A stretch of 64,000 bases of DNA from Rhodospirillaceae bacterium. GTDB lineage: Bacteria > Pseudomonadota > Alphaproteobacteria > Rhodospirillales > Rhodospirillaceae. Below, piece after piece: positions 51,647 through 61,082 of this stretch. Each line of letters starts with the position of its first letter. The first letter of the stretch is position 1. Both the position numbers and the translations under genes were made by a program. Location: assembly GCA_947476925.1 (NCBI GenBank), contig CANJSF010000018.1, positions 1-64,000 on the forward strand, given 5' to 3'. Under the pieces are notes generated by a model. The model searched no databases. It saw only the letters and a program-made list of their open reading frames with translations, and had not been told where the DNA came from.

Positions 51647-53023
51647 ATGCCATTGATTTTATACAATACTTTGACCCGCCGGAAGGAACCCTTTGTGCCT
51701 GGGGACCCGTCGCGCGTGACCATGTATGTGTGCGGCCCGACGGTTTACAGCTACGCCCATATCGGCAATGCGCGTGGGCCAGTGGTTTTTGATGTCCTGC
51801 GCCGCCATTTGGCCGGGCGCTACCCGCATGTCGTATATGCGCGCAACATTACCGACGTCGACGACAAAATCAGCGCGGCCGCCAACGCCCAGGGAACTTC
51901 CATTTCCGCCATTACCGACAAATTTGCCCGGATTTACCGGGAGGATACGGCTGCCCTAGGCGTACAGCCCCCAACCATCGAACCCCACGCTACGGGCCAT
52001 ATTCGCGAAATGGTGGCCATGATTGAGGGACTATTGGCGTCGGGCTACGCGTACGCCGCCGAAGGACACGTATTATTCCACGTGCCCGCTTTTGGCCAAT
52101 ACGGCCAACTTTCTGGCCGCAGCCAGGAGGACATGCTGGCGGGTGCCCGGGTTGAGGTGGCCCCTTACAAAAAAGACCCAGCCGATTTCGTCCTGTGGAA
52201 GCCCTCGCCCGCTGATCTACCCGGCTGGGACAGTCCGTGGGGACGTGGGCGGCCCGGATGGCATATCGAGTGCTCGGCTATGATCGCGGCGCACCTGGGC
52301 GAGACCATCGATATTCATGGCGGCGGGCATGACTTGATTTTCCCCCACCACGAAAATGAGTTGGCGCAAAGCACCTGTGCTCATAGAGCAAAACCCCTGG
52401 CACGGTTCTGGATGCACAACGGGTTTCTGACCATGGACAAAGAAAAGATGTCTAAGTCCTTGGGCAATATTATGACCGTGCACGAGTTACTGAAAAACGC
52501 ACCTGGCGAAGCCATCCGCTGGGCGCTGCTGGGGGCCCATTATCGCCAGCCCATGGATTGGTCTGACGAGTTGCTGGGCCAGGCCAAGAAAACGCTCGAC
52601 CGCCTTTACCTGACGCTCGATCAAGCCAAGTCGATTGAGGCAACAAGGCTTGCCGCGCCCGCTGCCGTTATCGCCGCGCTAGATGATGACCTCAACACGC
52701 CCATCGCGATGGCCGAGATTGCTGGCATTGCCCGCGCACTAAAAGCGGCGAGCGATGATGCGGACAAAGCCCGACTCAAAGGCGAGCTGCTGGCTGCCGG
52801 TGCAGTGTTGGGCGTATTACAACAAGACCCAGCCGCGTGGCTGAAAGGCTCGTTGTCAACATCGGTTGACGCTGCAACCGTCGAGGGCCTGATCGCCGCA
52901 CGCAACGCCGCACGCAAAGCACGCGACTTCAAAGAGGCCGACCGCATCCGCGATGAAATTGCCGGGCTGGGCGTGCTCATCGAAGATCGCGCGGATGGGA
53001 CCCATTGGCGCATGGCCGGTTGA
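51647..53023 (+). CDS. cysS: Cysteinyl-tRNA synthetase
   Basis: I start at ATG 51647 ([19 protein letters not shown]), typical of CysRS; the longer frame to 51545 has no homologous look. The 458-residue protein has the class I HIGH-type motif [10 protein letters not shown], the zinc-binding MYVCGPT, IECSAM and [13 protein letters not shown], and [10 protein letters not shown] for KMSKS. It attaches Cys to tRNA-Cys. The argE ATG lies 11 bases after its stop, so the two probably share a transcript. Confidence 0.96.
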   Translation: MPLILYNTLTRRKEPFVPGDPSRVTMYVCGPTVYSYAHIGNARGPVVFDVLRRHLAGRYPHVVYARNITDVDDKISAAANAQGTSISAITDKFARIYREDTAALGVQPPTIEPHATGHIREMVAMIEGLLASGYAYAAEGHVLFHVPAFGQYGQLSGRSQEDMLAGARVEVAPYKKDPADFVLWKPSPADLPGWDSPWGRGRPGWHIECSAMIAAHLGETIDIHGGGHDLIFPHHENELAQSTCAHRAKPLARFWMHNGFLTMDKEKMSKSLGNIMTVHELLKNAPGEAIRWALLGAHYRQPMDWSDELLGQAKKTLDRLYLTLDQAKSIEATRLAAPAAVIAALDDDLNTPIAMAEIAGIARALKAASDDADKARLKGELLAAGAVLGVLQQDPAAWLKGSLSTSVDAATVEGLIAARNAARKARDFKEADRIRDEIAGLGVLIEDRADGTHWRMAG

Positions 53024-53034
53024 AAGCACACACA

Positions 53035-54195
53035 ATGCCCAACAATGCTCGTGCCATTGCAATGCTCAAAACCCTGGTGGGGTTTGATACAGTCTCGCGC
53101 AAATCAAACCTTGCGTTGATCGAGCACGTGCGCGGGGTATTGGCCTCGAATGGAATCGAAAGCCGCCTCGTCTATAACGAGTCCAAAACCAAAGCGAACT
53201 TGTTGGCAAGCGTTGGTCCCAATGTTCCCGGCGGCGTCGTACTGTCAGGGCATACGGATGTTGTCCCCGTTGAAGACCAAGACTGGCATTCCGATCCATT
53301 TGTTGTGACGGAAAAAGACGGCAAACTTTATGGTCGCGGCACCGCCGACATGAAAGCTTTTGTGGCCATCGCGTTGGCCGCCCTGCCCGACATGACCAAG
53401 GCGAACCTGAAACGCCCCATCCACTTTGCCTTTTCATATGATGAGGAGGTCGGCTGCATCGGCGTGCCATCGCTCATCAAGCTGTTGAATGCGGAACTCC
53501 CCAAGCCCAGCGCGGTGGTGGTGGGCGAGCCTACCGATATGAAGGTGGTCACCGCCCACAAAGGCGTTACCGGAGTGCGCACAGTTGTTACAGGGCACGA
53601 GGCACACTCATCACTGCCTCATCGCGGCGTCAGCGCGGTCATGGTTGCCGCAGAGTTGATTGAATACTTGCGCGCCATGAGTGCCGAGGCGGCCATCAGC
53701 GGACCGCGCAATCCCTTATTTGAGCCCGAGCACACCACGATTACCATCAACCGCATCGAAGGTGGCACCGCACCTAACATCATGGCAGGTCACTGTGCGT
53801 TCCAATGGGATGTGCGCGCCCTGCCCGAAGATGACCCGACCATCTACATCAAACGCTTTACCGATCATTGCCGCGATGTTGTGCTGCCGCGCCTCTTGGC
53901 AGTCTCGCCCACCTGTAAAATCGAAACCGTTCCGCGCGCCGCCACCCCAGCGCTCAAGCCTGAAAAGAATTCCGAGGCCGAGCAACTCTGCCGCATGCTG
54001 ACGGGCGATAATGTGACGCGGCATGTCTCTTTCGCCGCTGAGGCCGGACAGTTCCAACTCTCAGGATTGGCGACCGTGATTTGCGGCCCAGGCTCGATTA
54101 CTCAAGCGCACCAGCCCAACGAATTCATCGAGCTCAGCCAAATTAAACTGGGCGTGAAGTTCGTTGATGACTTAATTCGGCACTTGAGCAGGTGA
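53035..54195 (+). CDS. argE: Acetylornithine deacetylase (arginine biosynthesis)
   Basis: I start at ATG 53035 (PNNARAIAMLKTLVGFDTV) for 386 residues. The M20 metallopeptidase ligands are in LSGHTDVVPV, GRGTADMKAF, SYDEEVGC and the late GPGSITQAHQPNEF. DWHSDPFVVTEKDGKLYGRG marks the ArgE/DapE group, and the ArgE-like insert favours ArgE over DapE. It removes the acetyl group from N-acetylornithine. It lies directly after cysS. Confidence 0.9.
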   Translation: MPNNARAIAMLKTLVGFDTVSRKSNLALIEHVRGVLASNGIESRLVYNESKTKANLLASVGPNVPGGVVLSGHTDVVPVEDQDWHSDPFVVTEKDGKLYGRGTADMKAFVAIALAALPDMTKANLKRPIHFAFSYDEEVGCIGVPSLIKLLNAELPKPSAVVVGEPTDMKVVTAHKGVTGVRTVVTGHEAHSSLPHRGVSAVMVAAELIEYLRAMSAEAAISGPRNPLFEPEHTTITINRIEGGTAPNIMAGHCAFQWDVRALPEDDPTIYIKRFTDHCRDVVLPRLLAVSPTCKIETVPRAATPALKPEKNSEAEQLCRMLTGDNVTRHVSFAAEAGQFQLSGLATVICGPGSITQAHQPNEFIELSQIKLGVKFVDDLIRHLSR

Positions 54196-54481
54196 TGATA
54201 GTCCCTGCCCGCTCTTCGCCCTTTTGGCTTCGACTGGGCCGAGCCTTGCTCAGCCCACCATGTTAGCCAATCAAAGCTAGGGCTAGAGCGGGTAAAGGGA
54301 CGCCTAGTTTCCGTTTTTGAGCAAAGCTAACTTACCGAGACTGGCCCATGCGTCACGCGAATCATGATCGAAAACGGGTCCCCGGATTTGGCAACATCCC
54401 CCTCGCTTTTGCTTCGCTTCAGCTCGAAGGGGCGCTAGTTTCTGTAAGCTCGCAAAGCTCGCTAACAGAAGCTAAGCGTGG
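54196..54481. repeat. Intergenic region with imperfect repeats before tRNA-Gly
   Basis: GAGCGGGTAAAGGGA (about 54288-54302) nearly repeats GAGCGGGTAGAGGGA at 54481-54495, which is the 3' end of the tRNA on the minus strand. CTAGTTTC(C/T)GT followed by AAAGCT and CTAAC also occurs twice, near 54304 and 54436. Copy 2 can fold as a hairpin around TTCTGTAAGC and GCTAACAGAA. It may be a decayed duplication of the tRNA 3' end. Confidence 0.5.
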
Positions 54482-54552
54482 AGCGGGTAGAGGGAATCGA
54501 ACCCTCGCGTCCAGCTTGGGAAGCTGGCAGGCTACCATTACATCACACCCGC
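54482..54552 (-). tRNA. tRNA-Gly (anticodon CCC)
   Basis: Read on the minus strand it begins GCGGGTGTGATGTAATGG and ends GATTCCCTCTACCCGCT, with an acceptor stem GCGGGTG/TACCCGC, a T-arm with GGTTCGATTCC and an anticodon arm CCAGC-TTCCCAA-GCTGG, giving anticodon CCC. The 3' CCA is not encoded. It reads GGG codons. Confidence 0.95.
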
Positions 54553-54604
54553 GTTTGCTGAAGCGGGTTCTAGCAAATTACAACAGCTGACGGGAGCCCA
54601 AGTT

Positions 54605-55108
54605 TTGGAATTGTTCGGCCTCGATCTTTGGACTTGGGCATGTATGGGAATCCTGACAGTTGCTTTAGGTGCCCTCTCGGTCATCGATTTCCGCACGGGC
54701 TATTTGCCTGACGTGATTGTGGCCCCCCTTGGGCTCGTTGGACTGATTATTGCTATCGTTGGCTCGCCTGTGGGCGTGTCTTGGCAGATGGCGTTGGTGG
54801 GGGCCGCGATCAACGCAGGTCTGTTTTATGGCCTTCGTTGGCTGATCTCGCGGCTCAAGGGCCGCGAGGCCATGGGTTTGGGTGACGTCAAATTGGTCGC
54901 CGCAGGAGGGCTTTGGCTGGGCCCCGTGGGCCTGCCTTACATCATGGCGGTCGCTGGGATCGCGACATTGCTTGGGGCAGGCATCGCCGGGCTCATTACA
55001 GGCAAACCCGTGTGGCAAGGCGAAATGCCGCTGGGGCCTGGCTTAGCAATAGGGATCTTGGGAGTGTTTTTCGCGATGGTTGGTCAGGTCGGAATCTTTG
55101 CCCTATAG
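54605..55108 (+). CDS. Prepilin peptidase, A24 family (CpaA-like)
   Basis: The 167-residue membrane protein starts at TTG 54605, after GACGGGAGC. It has the two catalytic Asp motifs of type IV prepilin peptidases, SVIDFRTGYLPD and MGLGDVKLVAAGG, on a scaffold of about six helices. It lacks the N-terminal methyltransferase part of PilD, so it is CpaA/TadV-like and should cleave Flp or similar prepilins. No pilus genes lie next to it. It is followed by a 134-base gap before legB. Confidence 0.87.
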   Translation: MELFGLDLWTWACMGILTVALGALSVIDFRTGYLPDVIVAPLGLVGLIIAIVGSPVGVSWQMALVGAAINAGLFYGLRWLISRLKGREAMGLGDVKLVAAGGLWLGPVGLPYIMAVAGIATLLGAGIAGLITGKPVWQGEMPLGPGLAIGILGVFFAMVGQVGIFAL

Positions 55109-55242
55109 CTCTGGAAAGAACCGACGAAACGATCAATTGTTCCCAAAAACCCGACACGCCTACAGTTTATTAATGCGCCTCAGCGTCATGATGGGATAAA
55201 TCAAATCTTGGACTTTCGTTGTTAGCGATCAAAGAATTCAGA

Positions 55243-56247
55243 ATGGCAAAACGCAAAATTCTCGTCACTGGTGCTGATGGATTTATCGGCTCACACCTGA
55301 CCGAAGCTTTGGTAAAGGCGGGCCACGATGTACGGGCGTTCGTGCTGTATAATTCTTTCAACTCGTGGGGTTGGCTTGATCAATGCGATCCGGCCGTCAA
55401 AGGAAAGTTCGAACCGTTTATCGGCGATATTCGCGACCCGCAAGCTGTGCTTACTGCGACCAAGGGCAGAGACGTCGTGCTGCACCTGGCCGCATTGATT
55501 GGCATTCCTTATTCCTATTACGCGCCTTATTCCTACATCGACACCAACATCAAAGGCACACTTAACGTTGTGCAAGCCGCGCGTGATTTGGGTGTGTCGA
55601 AAGTCGTGCACACGTCCACCAGTGAAGTTTATGGCACGGCGCAATTTGTGCCCATCACTGAAGAACATCCGCTGCAAGGGCAATCGCCATACTCGGCATC
55701 AAAAATTGGCGCCGACCACATCGCGCTGTCTTACTACCTGTCGTTCAACACACCCGTTGCGGTGTTGAGGCCCTTCAATACTTACGGCCCGAGGCAGTCG
55801 GCCCGCGCGGTGATTCCCACCATCATTTCGCAAATTGCCAATGGCGCCAAAACCATCAAGCTGGGCTCGTTGACACCCACCCGCGATTTTTCTTTTGTTG
55901 AGGACACCGCACGTGGGTTTATTGCCGCCATGGAAAGTGACGCCGTCGTTGGCCAGGTCACAAATGTTGGCAGCGGTTTTGAAATTTCAATTGGCGATAC
56001 CGCCCGCCACATCGCCGAAGTCATGGGCCGCGACGTATCGGTGGTTGAAGACAGCCAACGTGTTCGGCCAAAGAACAGTGAAGTTGAGCGGCTTTTTGCC
56101 AGCTATGACAAAGCCTCGAGATTGATGAATTGGCAGCCGTCATATGGCGGGGCCCAGGGTTTCAAACGCGGTTTGCAAAAAACCATCGACTGGTTCACGA
56201 ACCCCGACAATCTTTCGCGGTACAAAAGCGATATCTATAACGTATGA
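55243..56247 (+). CDS. legB: NAD-dependent sugar 4,6-dehydratase (LegB-type)
   Basis: I start at ATG 55243 (MAKRKILVTGADGFIGSH); 334 residues. The extended SDR fold has the TGADGFIGSH nucleotide loop, TSTSEVYG and catalytic Y150-x3-K154. The family is the nucleotide-GlcNAc 4,6-dehydratase group that starts legionaminic acid synthesis, giving a 4-keto-6-deoxy sugar. The order legB-legC-legG-legI supports this over GDP-mannose dehydratase. Its TGA overlaps the legC ATG (ATGA). The nucleotide (GDP in Campylobacter, UDP in Legionella) cannot be told from sequence. Confidence 0.85.
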   Translation: MAKRKILVTGADGFIGSHLTEALVKAGHDVRAFVLYNSFNSWGWLDQCDPAVKGKFEPFIGDIRDPQAVLTATKGRDVVLHLAALIGIPYSYYAPYSYIDTNIKGTLNVVQAARDLGVSKVVHTSTSEVYGTAQFVPITEEHPLQGQSPYSASKIGADHIALSYYLSFNTPVAVLRPFNTYGPRQSARAVIPTIISQIANGAKTIKLGSLTPTRDFSFVEDTARGFIAAMESDAVVGQVTNVGSGFEISIGDTARHIAEVMGRDVSVVEDSQRVRPKNSEVERLFASYDKASRLMNWQPSYGGAQGFKRGLQKTIDWFTNPDNLSRYKSDIYNV

Positions 56248-57434
56248 CGACCACGCCCTCAGCCGACATTGATCAAATTATCGCCGCACTTTGGACGGTA
56301 TTGCCCCGTGACGGCGCCCCCTTGGGTTTGCACGAACCAGAATTTGGCGCCAATGATCGCGCTTACGTTTTAGACGCAATTGACTCGACATTTGTCTCGT
56401 CCGTCGGCCCTTACGTTGATCGCTTCGAAAAAGGGTTAGCAGACTACACTGGTGCTAAGCGCGCCATTGCCGTTGTGAATGGCACTGCTGCCCTGCATAT
56501 CGCCTTGCTGGTTGCTGGCGTCGAACCCGGCGATGAAGTGCTAACACCAAGCCTCACGTTTATCGCGACTGCCAATGCTATTAGCTACTGCGGGGCTCGC
56601 CCCCTCTTTGTTGACAGCAGCGACATCAACCTCGGCCTCGATCCTGAAAAGCTGGCTGCGGGGCTGACCGAAACAGCAGAGATCAAGAACGGTCAATGTT
56701 ACAATCGCAAGACCGGTGCGCGAATTGCCGCCATTGTTCCGATGCACACGTTTGGGCATCCAGTGGACATGGACAGCCTGCTTGCGGTTGCACAACGGTG
56801 GTGTTTGCCGATTGTTGAGGACGCCGCAGAATCGTTGGGGTCGTTCTACAAGGGAAAACATACCGGCCGTTTTGGCTTGGTTGGCACGCTTAGTTTTAAC
56901 GGCAACAAAGTGCTAACGACGGGCGGTGGCGGGGCCATCATCACCGATGATGAGAAGATCGCTGATCGAATCAAACACCTCACGACTACCGCGCGACAAA
57001 AACATGCCTGGGCCTTTATGCACGATGCCATTGGCTACAATTACCGCTTGCCCAATTTGAATGCTGCCTTGGGATTCGCCCAGCTAGAACGCCTTGCCAA
57101 AGCCGTGAATGAGAAACGTGCGCTGGCTGCGCGTTACAAAACCGCCTTTGCGAGTATTCCTGGAGTTCGATTTGTCGATGAGCCGCCGCAGACGCAGAGC
57201 AACTTCTGGCTCAACGCCCTGTTATTGGCAACCGACAGTACTCAGCTGCTGACACCGCTTCTAGAAAAGACCAATGCGGCTGGCCTTGGCACCCGCCCCG
57301 TCTGGACCTTGATGCACAAACTGCCGATGTATGCAACTTGCCAGCGCATGGATGTCTCGGTTGCGGAAGACCTTGAACGACGACTGATCAATCTACCGTC
57401 GAGTCCACGCCTGGGCCGCAGCTATGCCGCTTAA
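56244..57434 (+). CDS. legC: PLP-dependent sugar aminotransferase (LegC-type, DegT/DnrJ family)
   Basis: The 396-residue protein has VNGTAALHIALLVAGVEPGD, VEDAAESLGS (D193) and the PLP-binding Lys222 in LSFNGNKVLTTGGGG. It is a DegT/DnrJ/EryC1 family enzyme and should aminate the 4-keto group made by LegB. The N-terminal extension before GLHEPEFGANDRAYV is typical of the LegC subfamily. It overlaps the next gene by 11 bases and is coupled to legB by ATGA. Confidence 0.88.
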   Translation: MTTTPSADIDQIIAALWTVLPRDGAPLGLHEPEFGANDRAYVLDAIDSTFVSSVGPYVDRFEKGLADYTGAKRAIAVVNGTAALHIALLVAGVEPGDEVLTPSLTFIATANAISYCGARPLFVDSSDINLGLDPEKLAAGLTETAEIKNGQCYNRKTGARIAAIVPMHTFGHPVDMDSLLAVAQRWCLPIVEDAAESLGSFYKGKHTGRFGLVGTLSFNGNKVLTTGGGGAIITDDEKIADRIKHLTTTARQKHAWAFMHDAIGYNYRLPNLNAALGFAQLERLAKAVNEKRALAARYKTAFASIPGVRFVDEPPQTQSNFWLNALLLATDSTQLLTPLLEKTNAAGLGTRPVWTLMHKLPMYATCQRMDVSVAEDLERRLINLPSSPRLGRSYAA

Positions 57435-58578
57435 AGTGTGCGTCATCACAAGCAGCCGTTCCGATTGGGGACTTTTGCAGCCTGTCGCGGCTTTGATGAA
57501 AACGGACGCTGACTTTGATTTAAAGATTATTGTGACCGGGCAACATTTGGTTGCTGCCGCTGGCCATAGCGCCGATGAGATTGTCGGTGAAGGGTTCACG
57601 ATCGACGAGCGCGTCGATATGGGCATGGGCGATGACAGTGCGCTTGGCGTGACGACCGCGTTGGCTAAAGCTGTCGAAGGCATAGGTCGGGCCATCCACA
57701 GGCTGAAACCGGACATCATTATGCTATTGGGTGATCGATACGAAATACTTGGGGCGGCAACCGCCGCGACCATTGCTCGCGTTCCCATCGCTCATCTATG
57801 CGGGGGTGACGTGACGGAAGGTGCAGTGGATGACGCCTTTCGCCATGCCATCACAAAAATGTCGCATCTTCACTTTGTCACGACGCCCGAGGCCGAACGG
57901 CGCGTTCAACAACTTGGTGAAGATCCAGCTCATGTTTTTATGGTTGGCAGCACGGGGCTTGATCGAATTCGAACTGCAAAACTCCTCGGCCGCGCTGCCT
58001 TTTTTGAATCAATCGGGTTGCAGCCTAGAACTAAAAATATTCTATCTACGTTTCATCCCGAAACACTAGAGCCCAAAACACGCGAGCACGCGCGCGAGAT
58101 GCTAGAGGCCTTCGACCTGCTTGGCCCGGATACTGGCATATTATTCTCGGGCACCAATTCCGATGTTGAGGGGCTAGCCATTGGCCAAGACATCGCATTG
58201 TTTGTCAAAACCCATCCAAACGCCGTTCTTGTTCAGAACCTTGGCTCGGTTCGCTATCTCAGTGCCCTGAAGCATATGGACGCGATTGTCGGGAACTCAT
58301 CGAGCGGCCTCTATGAGGCTCCGAGCTTTCAAATTCCGACCGTCAACATTGGTGACCGCCAAAAAGGTCGCCCGCGGGCTGCTTCGGTCATTGATACGCG
58401 AGCTGATCGACAGACAATCTTGGCTGCCTTGCGACAAGCATTTACACTCAATTGCACAAACATCGCCAACCCTTACGGTGACGGGTATTCAGCCCCGCGG
58501 GTCATGCAAACCCTAAAGGCGCAGGGTGATCTACAACCTTTGCTTAAAAAGCAATTCTTGGACGCGCGCGCATCATGA
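57424..58578 (+). CDS. legG: Hydrolysing UDP-sugar 2-epimerase (LegG/NeuC-type)
   Basis: The 384-residue GT-B-like protein has VCVITSSRSDWGLLQPV, VTGQHLVAAAGHSADEI, LLGDRYEILGAATAA, HLCGGDVTEGAVDDAFRHAI and VGNSSSGLYEAPSF, all characteristic of NeuC/LegG. It releases nucleotide and inverts C-2 to yield the ManNAc-like precursor for LegI. It overlaps legC by 11 bases and legI by ATGA. LegG is favoured over NeuC because the dehydratase and aminotransferase genes come before it. Confidence 0.9.
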   Translation: MPLKVCVITSSRSDWGLLQPVAALMKTDADFDLKIIVTGQHLVAAAGHSADEIVGEGFTIDERVDMGMGDDSALGVTTALAKAVEGIGRAIHRLKPDIIMLLGDRYEILGAATAATIARVPIAHLCGGDVTEGAVDDAFRHAITKMSHLHFVTTPEAERRVQQLGEDPAHVFMVGSTGLDRIRTAKLLGRAAFFESIGLQPRTKNILSTFHPETLEPKTREHAREMLEAFDLLGPDTGILFSGTNSDVEGLAIGQDIALFVKTHPNAVLVQNLGSVRYLSALKHMDAIVGNSSSGLYEAPSFQIPTVNIGDRQKGRPRAASVIDTRADRQTILAALRQAFTLNCTNIANPYGDGYSAPRVMQTLKAQGDLQPLLKKQFLDARAS

Positions 58579-59654
58579 CGACACCGCAGACTCTGATCAT
58601 TGCTGAGGCCGGCGTGAACCATAATGGTTCGATCGATCTAGCGTTGCAGTTAGTTGATGCTGCGGCGCAAGCAGGCGCTGATTTCGTCAAATTTCAAACA
58701 TTCAAGGCCGATCGCTTGGCCACATCCGCAGCGCCAAAGGCCGAGTACCAAAAGACAACAACGGGCACTCAAGAGAGCCAACTTGAGATGCTGAGAAAGT
58801 TAGAACTCAGTGACGGCGATCATCAGACGCTCATCGCGCATTGCAAACGACGCGGAATAAGGTTTTTATCCTCGCCGTTTGATGTCGAGAGCTTACAGTT
58901 TCTAGCCAAGGACCTTGCACTCGACGTCATCAAGATACCTTCTGGCGAGATCACAAATTCATTTCTTCTATTGGAAGCGGCTCGCTCTGACCGCCAATTA
59001 ATCCTGTCGACAGGCATGGCTTCGCTTGAGGAAATTGAAGCGGCCCTGAGCGTCTTGGCGTTTGGCTATTTGAAAACAACGGATAAACCCAATCGCGCCG
59101 CATTCCATGCCGCCTACCAGAATGCCGCTGCGCGAACTAAATTACGCGAACGCGTGACGCTGTTGCATTGCACGACAGAATACCCGGCCCCGTTAGATGA
59201 TATTCACCTGCAGGCGATGGATGTGATGCGGTCGCGGTTTGATTTGACCGTTGGTTACTCAGACCACACACCTGGCCTGACTGTCACGATCGCTGCGGTA
59301 GCGCGGGGAGCAAGGGTGATTGAAAAGCATCTCACCCTGAACCGCGAACTACCAGGTCCCGACCACAAAGCATCACTTGAGCCTGACGCATTCGCGTTGT
59401 TGGTGCAATCCGTCAGAGACGTCGAGCGCGCGCTGGGTAAGCCAATTAAAGAATGTCAACCGTCGGAAACAAAAAATAGACAGATTGCCCGCAAAGGACT
59501 CTATGCGTCGGCTGATATCGCTCAAGGCGAGTTACTCACGGCGCAGAATCTAACAATGAAGCGCCCCGTGGCTGGAAAATCCGCCTTTGACTACTGGGAT
59601 GTCTTGGGCACTCCGGCTCCGCGACCAATCTCGAAGGGCGAGCCGTTACAATAG
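58575..59654 (+). CDS. legI: Nonulosonic acid synthase (LegI/NeuB-type) with SAF domain
   Basis: The 359-residue protein has the NeuB barrel (IAEAGVNHNGSIDLALQLVD, FVKFQTFKADRL, IKIPSGEI, HCTTEYPAP, VGYSDHTPG, IEKHLTLNRELPGPDHKASL) and the C-terminal antifreeze-like SAF domain (ARKGLYASADIAQGELL). It condenses the 2-epimerised sugar with phosphoenolpyruvate to give the nine-carbon acid. It is coupled to legG and is the last gene of the plus-strand part; the class III aminotransferase gene converges on it 7 bases later. Confidence 0.92.
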   Translation: MTTPQTLIIAEAGVNHNGSIDLALQLVDAAAQAGADFVKFQTFKADRLATSAAPKAEYQKTTTGTQESQLEMLRKLELSDGDHQTLIAHCKRRGIRFLSSPFDVESLQFLAKDLALDVIKIPSGEITNSFLLLEAARSDRQLILSTGMASLEEIEAALSVLAFGYLKTTDKPNRAAFHAAYQNAAARTKLRERVTLLHCTTEYPAPLDDIHLQAMDVMRSRFDLTVGYSDHTPGLTVTIAAVARGARVIEKHLTLNRELPGPDHKASLEPDAFALLVQSVRDVERALGKPIKECQPSETKNRQIARKGLYASADIAQGELLTAQNLTMKRPVAGKSAFDYWDVLGTPAPRPISKGEPLQ

Positions 59655-59661
59655 GCAGCGG

Positions 59662-61017
59662 TCAATTGTATTTTCTGAAGACGGGCTTCACAGCTTGCCC
59701 GCGGAGAAAATTGCCAACACCATCTTCGAGCGCTTTAGCATAAACATCGAGCGCTTGTCGCGCTGCCGTCAGTGTCATCTCAAGTTCCTGGTCGCCATGA
59801 GCCAAGCTGACGGCGACCCACGGCATAAGAATGCCTCGGTCAATCATCTCTTGACTAAACAAGGTTCGGAATTCTGGAGAACTCTGACCTGACTTATCCC
59901 GTGTAATATAATTCAGCGAAATGGCTGGCCCATCGAAACAAAAGTGTGCGCCCAACCCCTTCTCGACAGCGAGCGCATTCATGCCGTCTTTGAGTTTCTG
60001 GCCATAGCTCCAGAGGTGCGCACAAACATCCTGCTCGCGATAGATTTTGATGGCTTCAACAAACGCGCCCAGGCCGCACATCTCGCCGCCATGGGTAGTC
60101 GATAGCAAAAATGTTCGTTCGGTTTGTGGCGTATCAATCGAGCCAACTTTCATCACCTCAGCGCGCCCGACTAACGCAGCGACAGAGAATCCATTGGCCA
60201 TGCCTTTGCCAAAGGTTGAGATATCTGGCTCAACCCCGAAATACGTTTGCGCCCCCTGAAGGTGCCAACGAAACCCAGTAATCATTTCATCAAGAATGAA
60301 CAGCGCGCCAGTTTTGCGGCACAAAGACTGAACAAGGTGCAAAAAGTTGCTACCTTTGTTAGGGCACATAGCGCATGGCTTTGCGTAGGAAAGCTCGCCC
60401 GAGCATGCCGCGCCACATGGTGTTTGCGTCGTTGCGGGTTCGAGCATGACGCCCGCGATTTCACCAGGATGGGCGTCAAAAAGACTTTGCAATGAAGCGA
60501 TGTCGCCGTAGTCAAATATCAGCGTCGTGTCGGCGTGTGAACCAGGAATACCGCGCTTAAGTGCAGTCGTTCCAATAAACCAATCATCAAACGAAAAGAA
60601 TGGATGTTGGCGGGGGACACAAATGTAACGGCGGCCTGTATATGCACGCGCAATCTTGGCTGCTGCTGTCGTAACGTTCGAGCCATTCTTAGCGAACTTC
60701 ACCATATCGGCGCTCGGAATGAGATCCACCATAAGCTCGGCGGCTTCCAATTCGATGACGCTGGCCCGGGTTAAGTTGTTACCGCGCTCTATCTCGCGCC
60801 ACGCCGCCGCGTTGACTCGCGCATTGGCATATCCCAACGTAACGGCGCGTAAGGACATACCATAGTCCAAGTAGCGACGACCATCTGGATCCCAGACATA
60901 GCAACCCGCGCCGCGATCAAGAATTTGCGGCGCGTTGGCAGGAAATTGATCAAAACCACGAGAATAGGTGTGGGCGCCGCCCGGGATGACCTTGTTCAAC
61001 CTGCTCTGATAATCCAT
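59662..61017 (-). CDS. Class III aminotransferase (glutamate-1-semialdehyde aminomutase-like) with four-Cys insertion
   Basis: I start at ATG 61017 (MDYQSRLNKVIPGGAHTYSR) after AAAGGCGAG; 451 residues. The class III fold is shown by FILDEMITGFR and catalytic K271 in STFGKGMANG. Between them lies PCGAACSG, then AKPCAMCPNKG, a C-x3-C-x9-C-x2-C cluster at C201, C205, C215 and C218 that resembles a zinc or iron-sulfur site. The location among nonulosonate genes argues against a role in haem biosynthesis. It likely aminates a keto-sugar or side chain; the exact step is unknown. Confidence 0.85.
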   Translation of the reverse strand: MDYQSRLNKVIPGGAHTYSRGFDQFPANAPQILDRGAGCYVWDPDGRRYLDYGMSLRAVTLGYANARVNAAAWREIERGNNLTRASVIELEAAELMVDLIPSADMVKFAKNGSNVTTAAAKIARAYTGRRYICVPRQHPFFSFDDWFIGTTALKRGIPGSHADTTLIFDYGDIASLQSLFDAHPGEIAGVMLEPATTQTPCGAACSGELSYAKPCAMCPNKGSNFLHLVQSLCRKTGALFILDEMITGFRWHLQGAQTYFGVEPDISTFGKGMANGFSVAALVGRAEVMKVGSIDTPQTERTFLLSTTHGGEMCGLGAFVEAIKIYREQDVCAHLWSYGQKLKDGMNALAVEKGLGAHFCFDGPAISLNYITRDKSGQSSPEFRTLFSQEMIDRGILMPWVAVSLAHGDQELEMTLTAARQALDVYAKALEDGVGNFLRGQAVKPVFRKYN

Positions 61018-61082
61018 CGTCTCGCCTTTACGAATTACGACACGCTTAAACACACTGCATATCGAATGCTGCAGAGAAAATT

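Noticed and set aside
54196-54604. Genomic island or prophage at tRNA-Gly
   Set aside because: No integrase, recombinase or phage genes adjoin the tRNA; only short imperfect repeats are present.
59662-61017. HemL for haem synthesis
   Set aside because: Position within nonulosonate genes and the four-Cys insertion argue against a housekeeping haem role, although the fold is the same.
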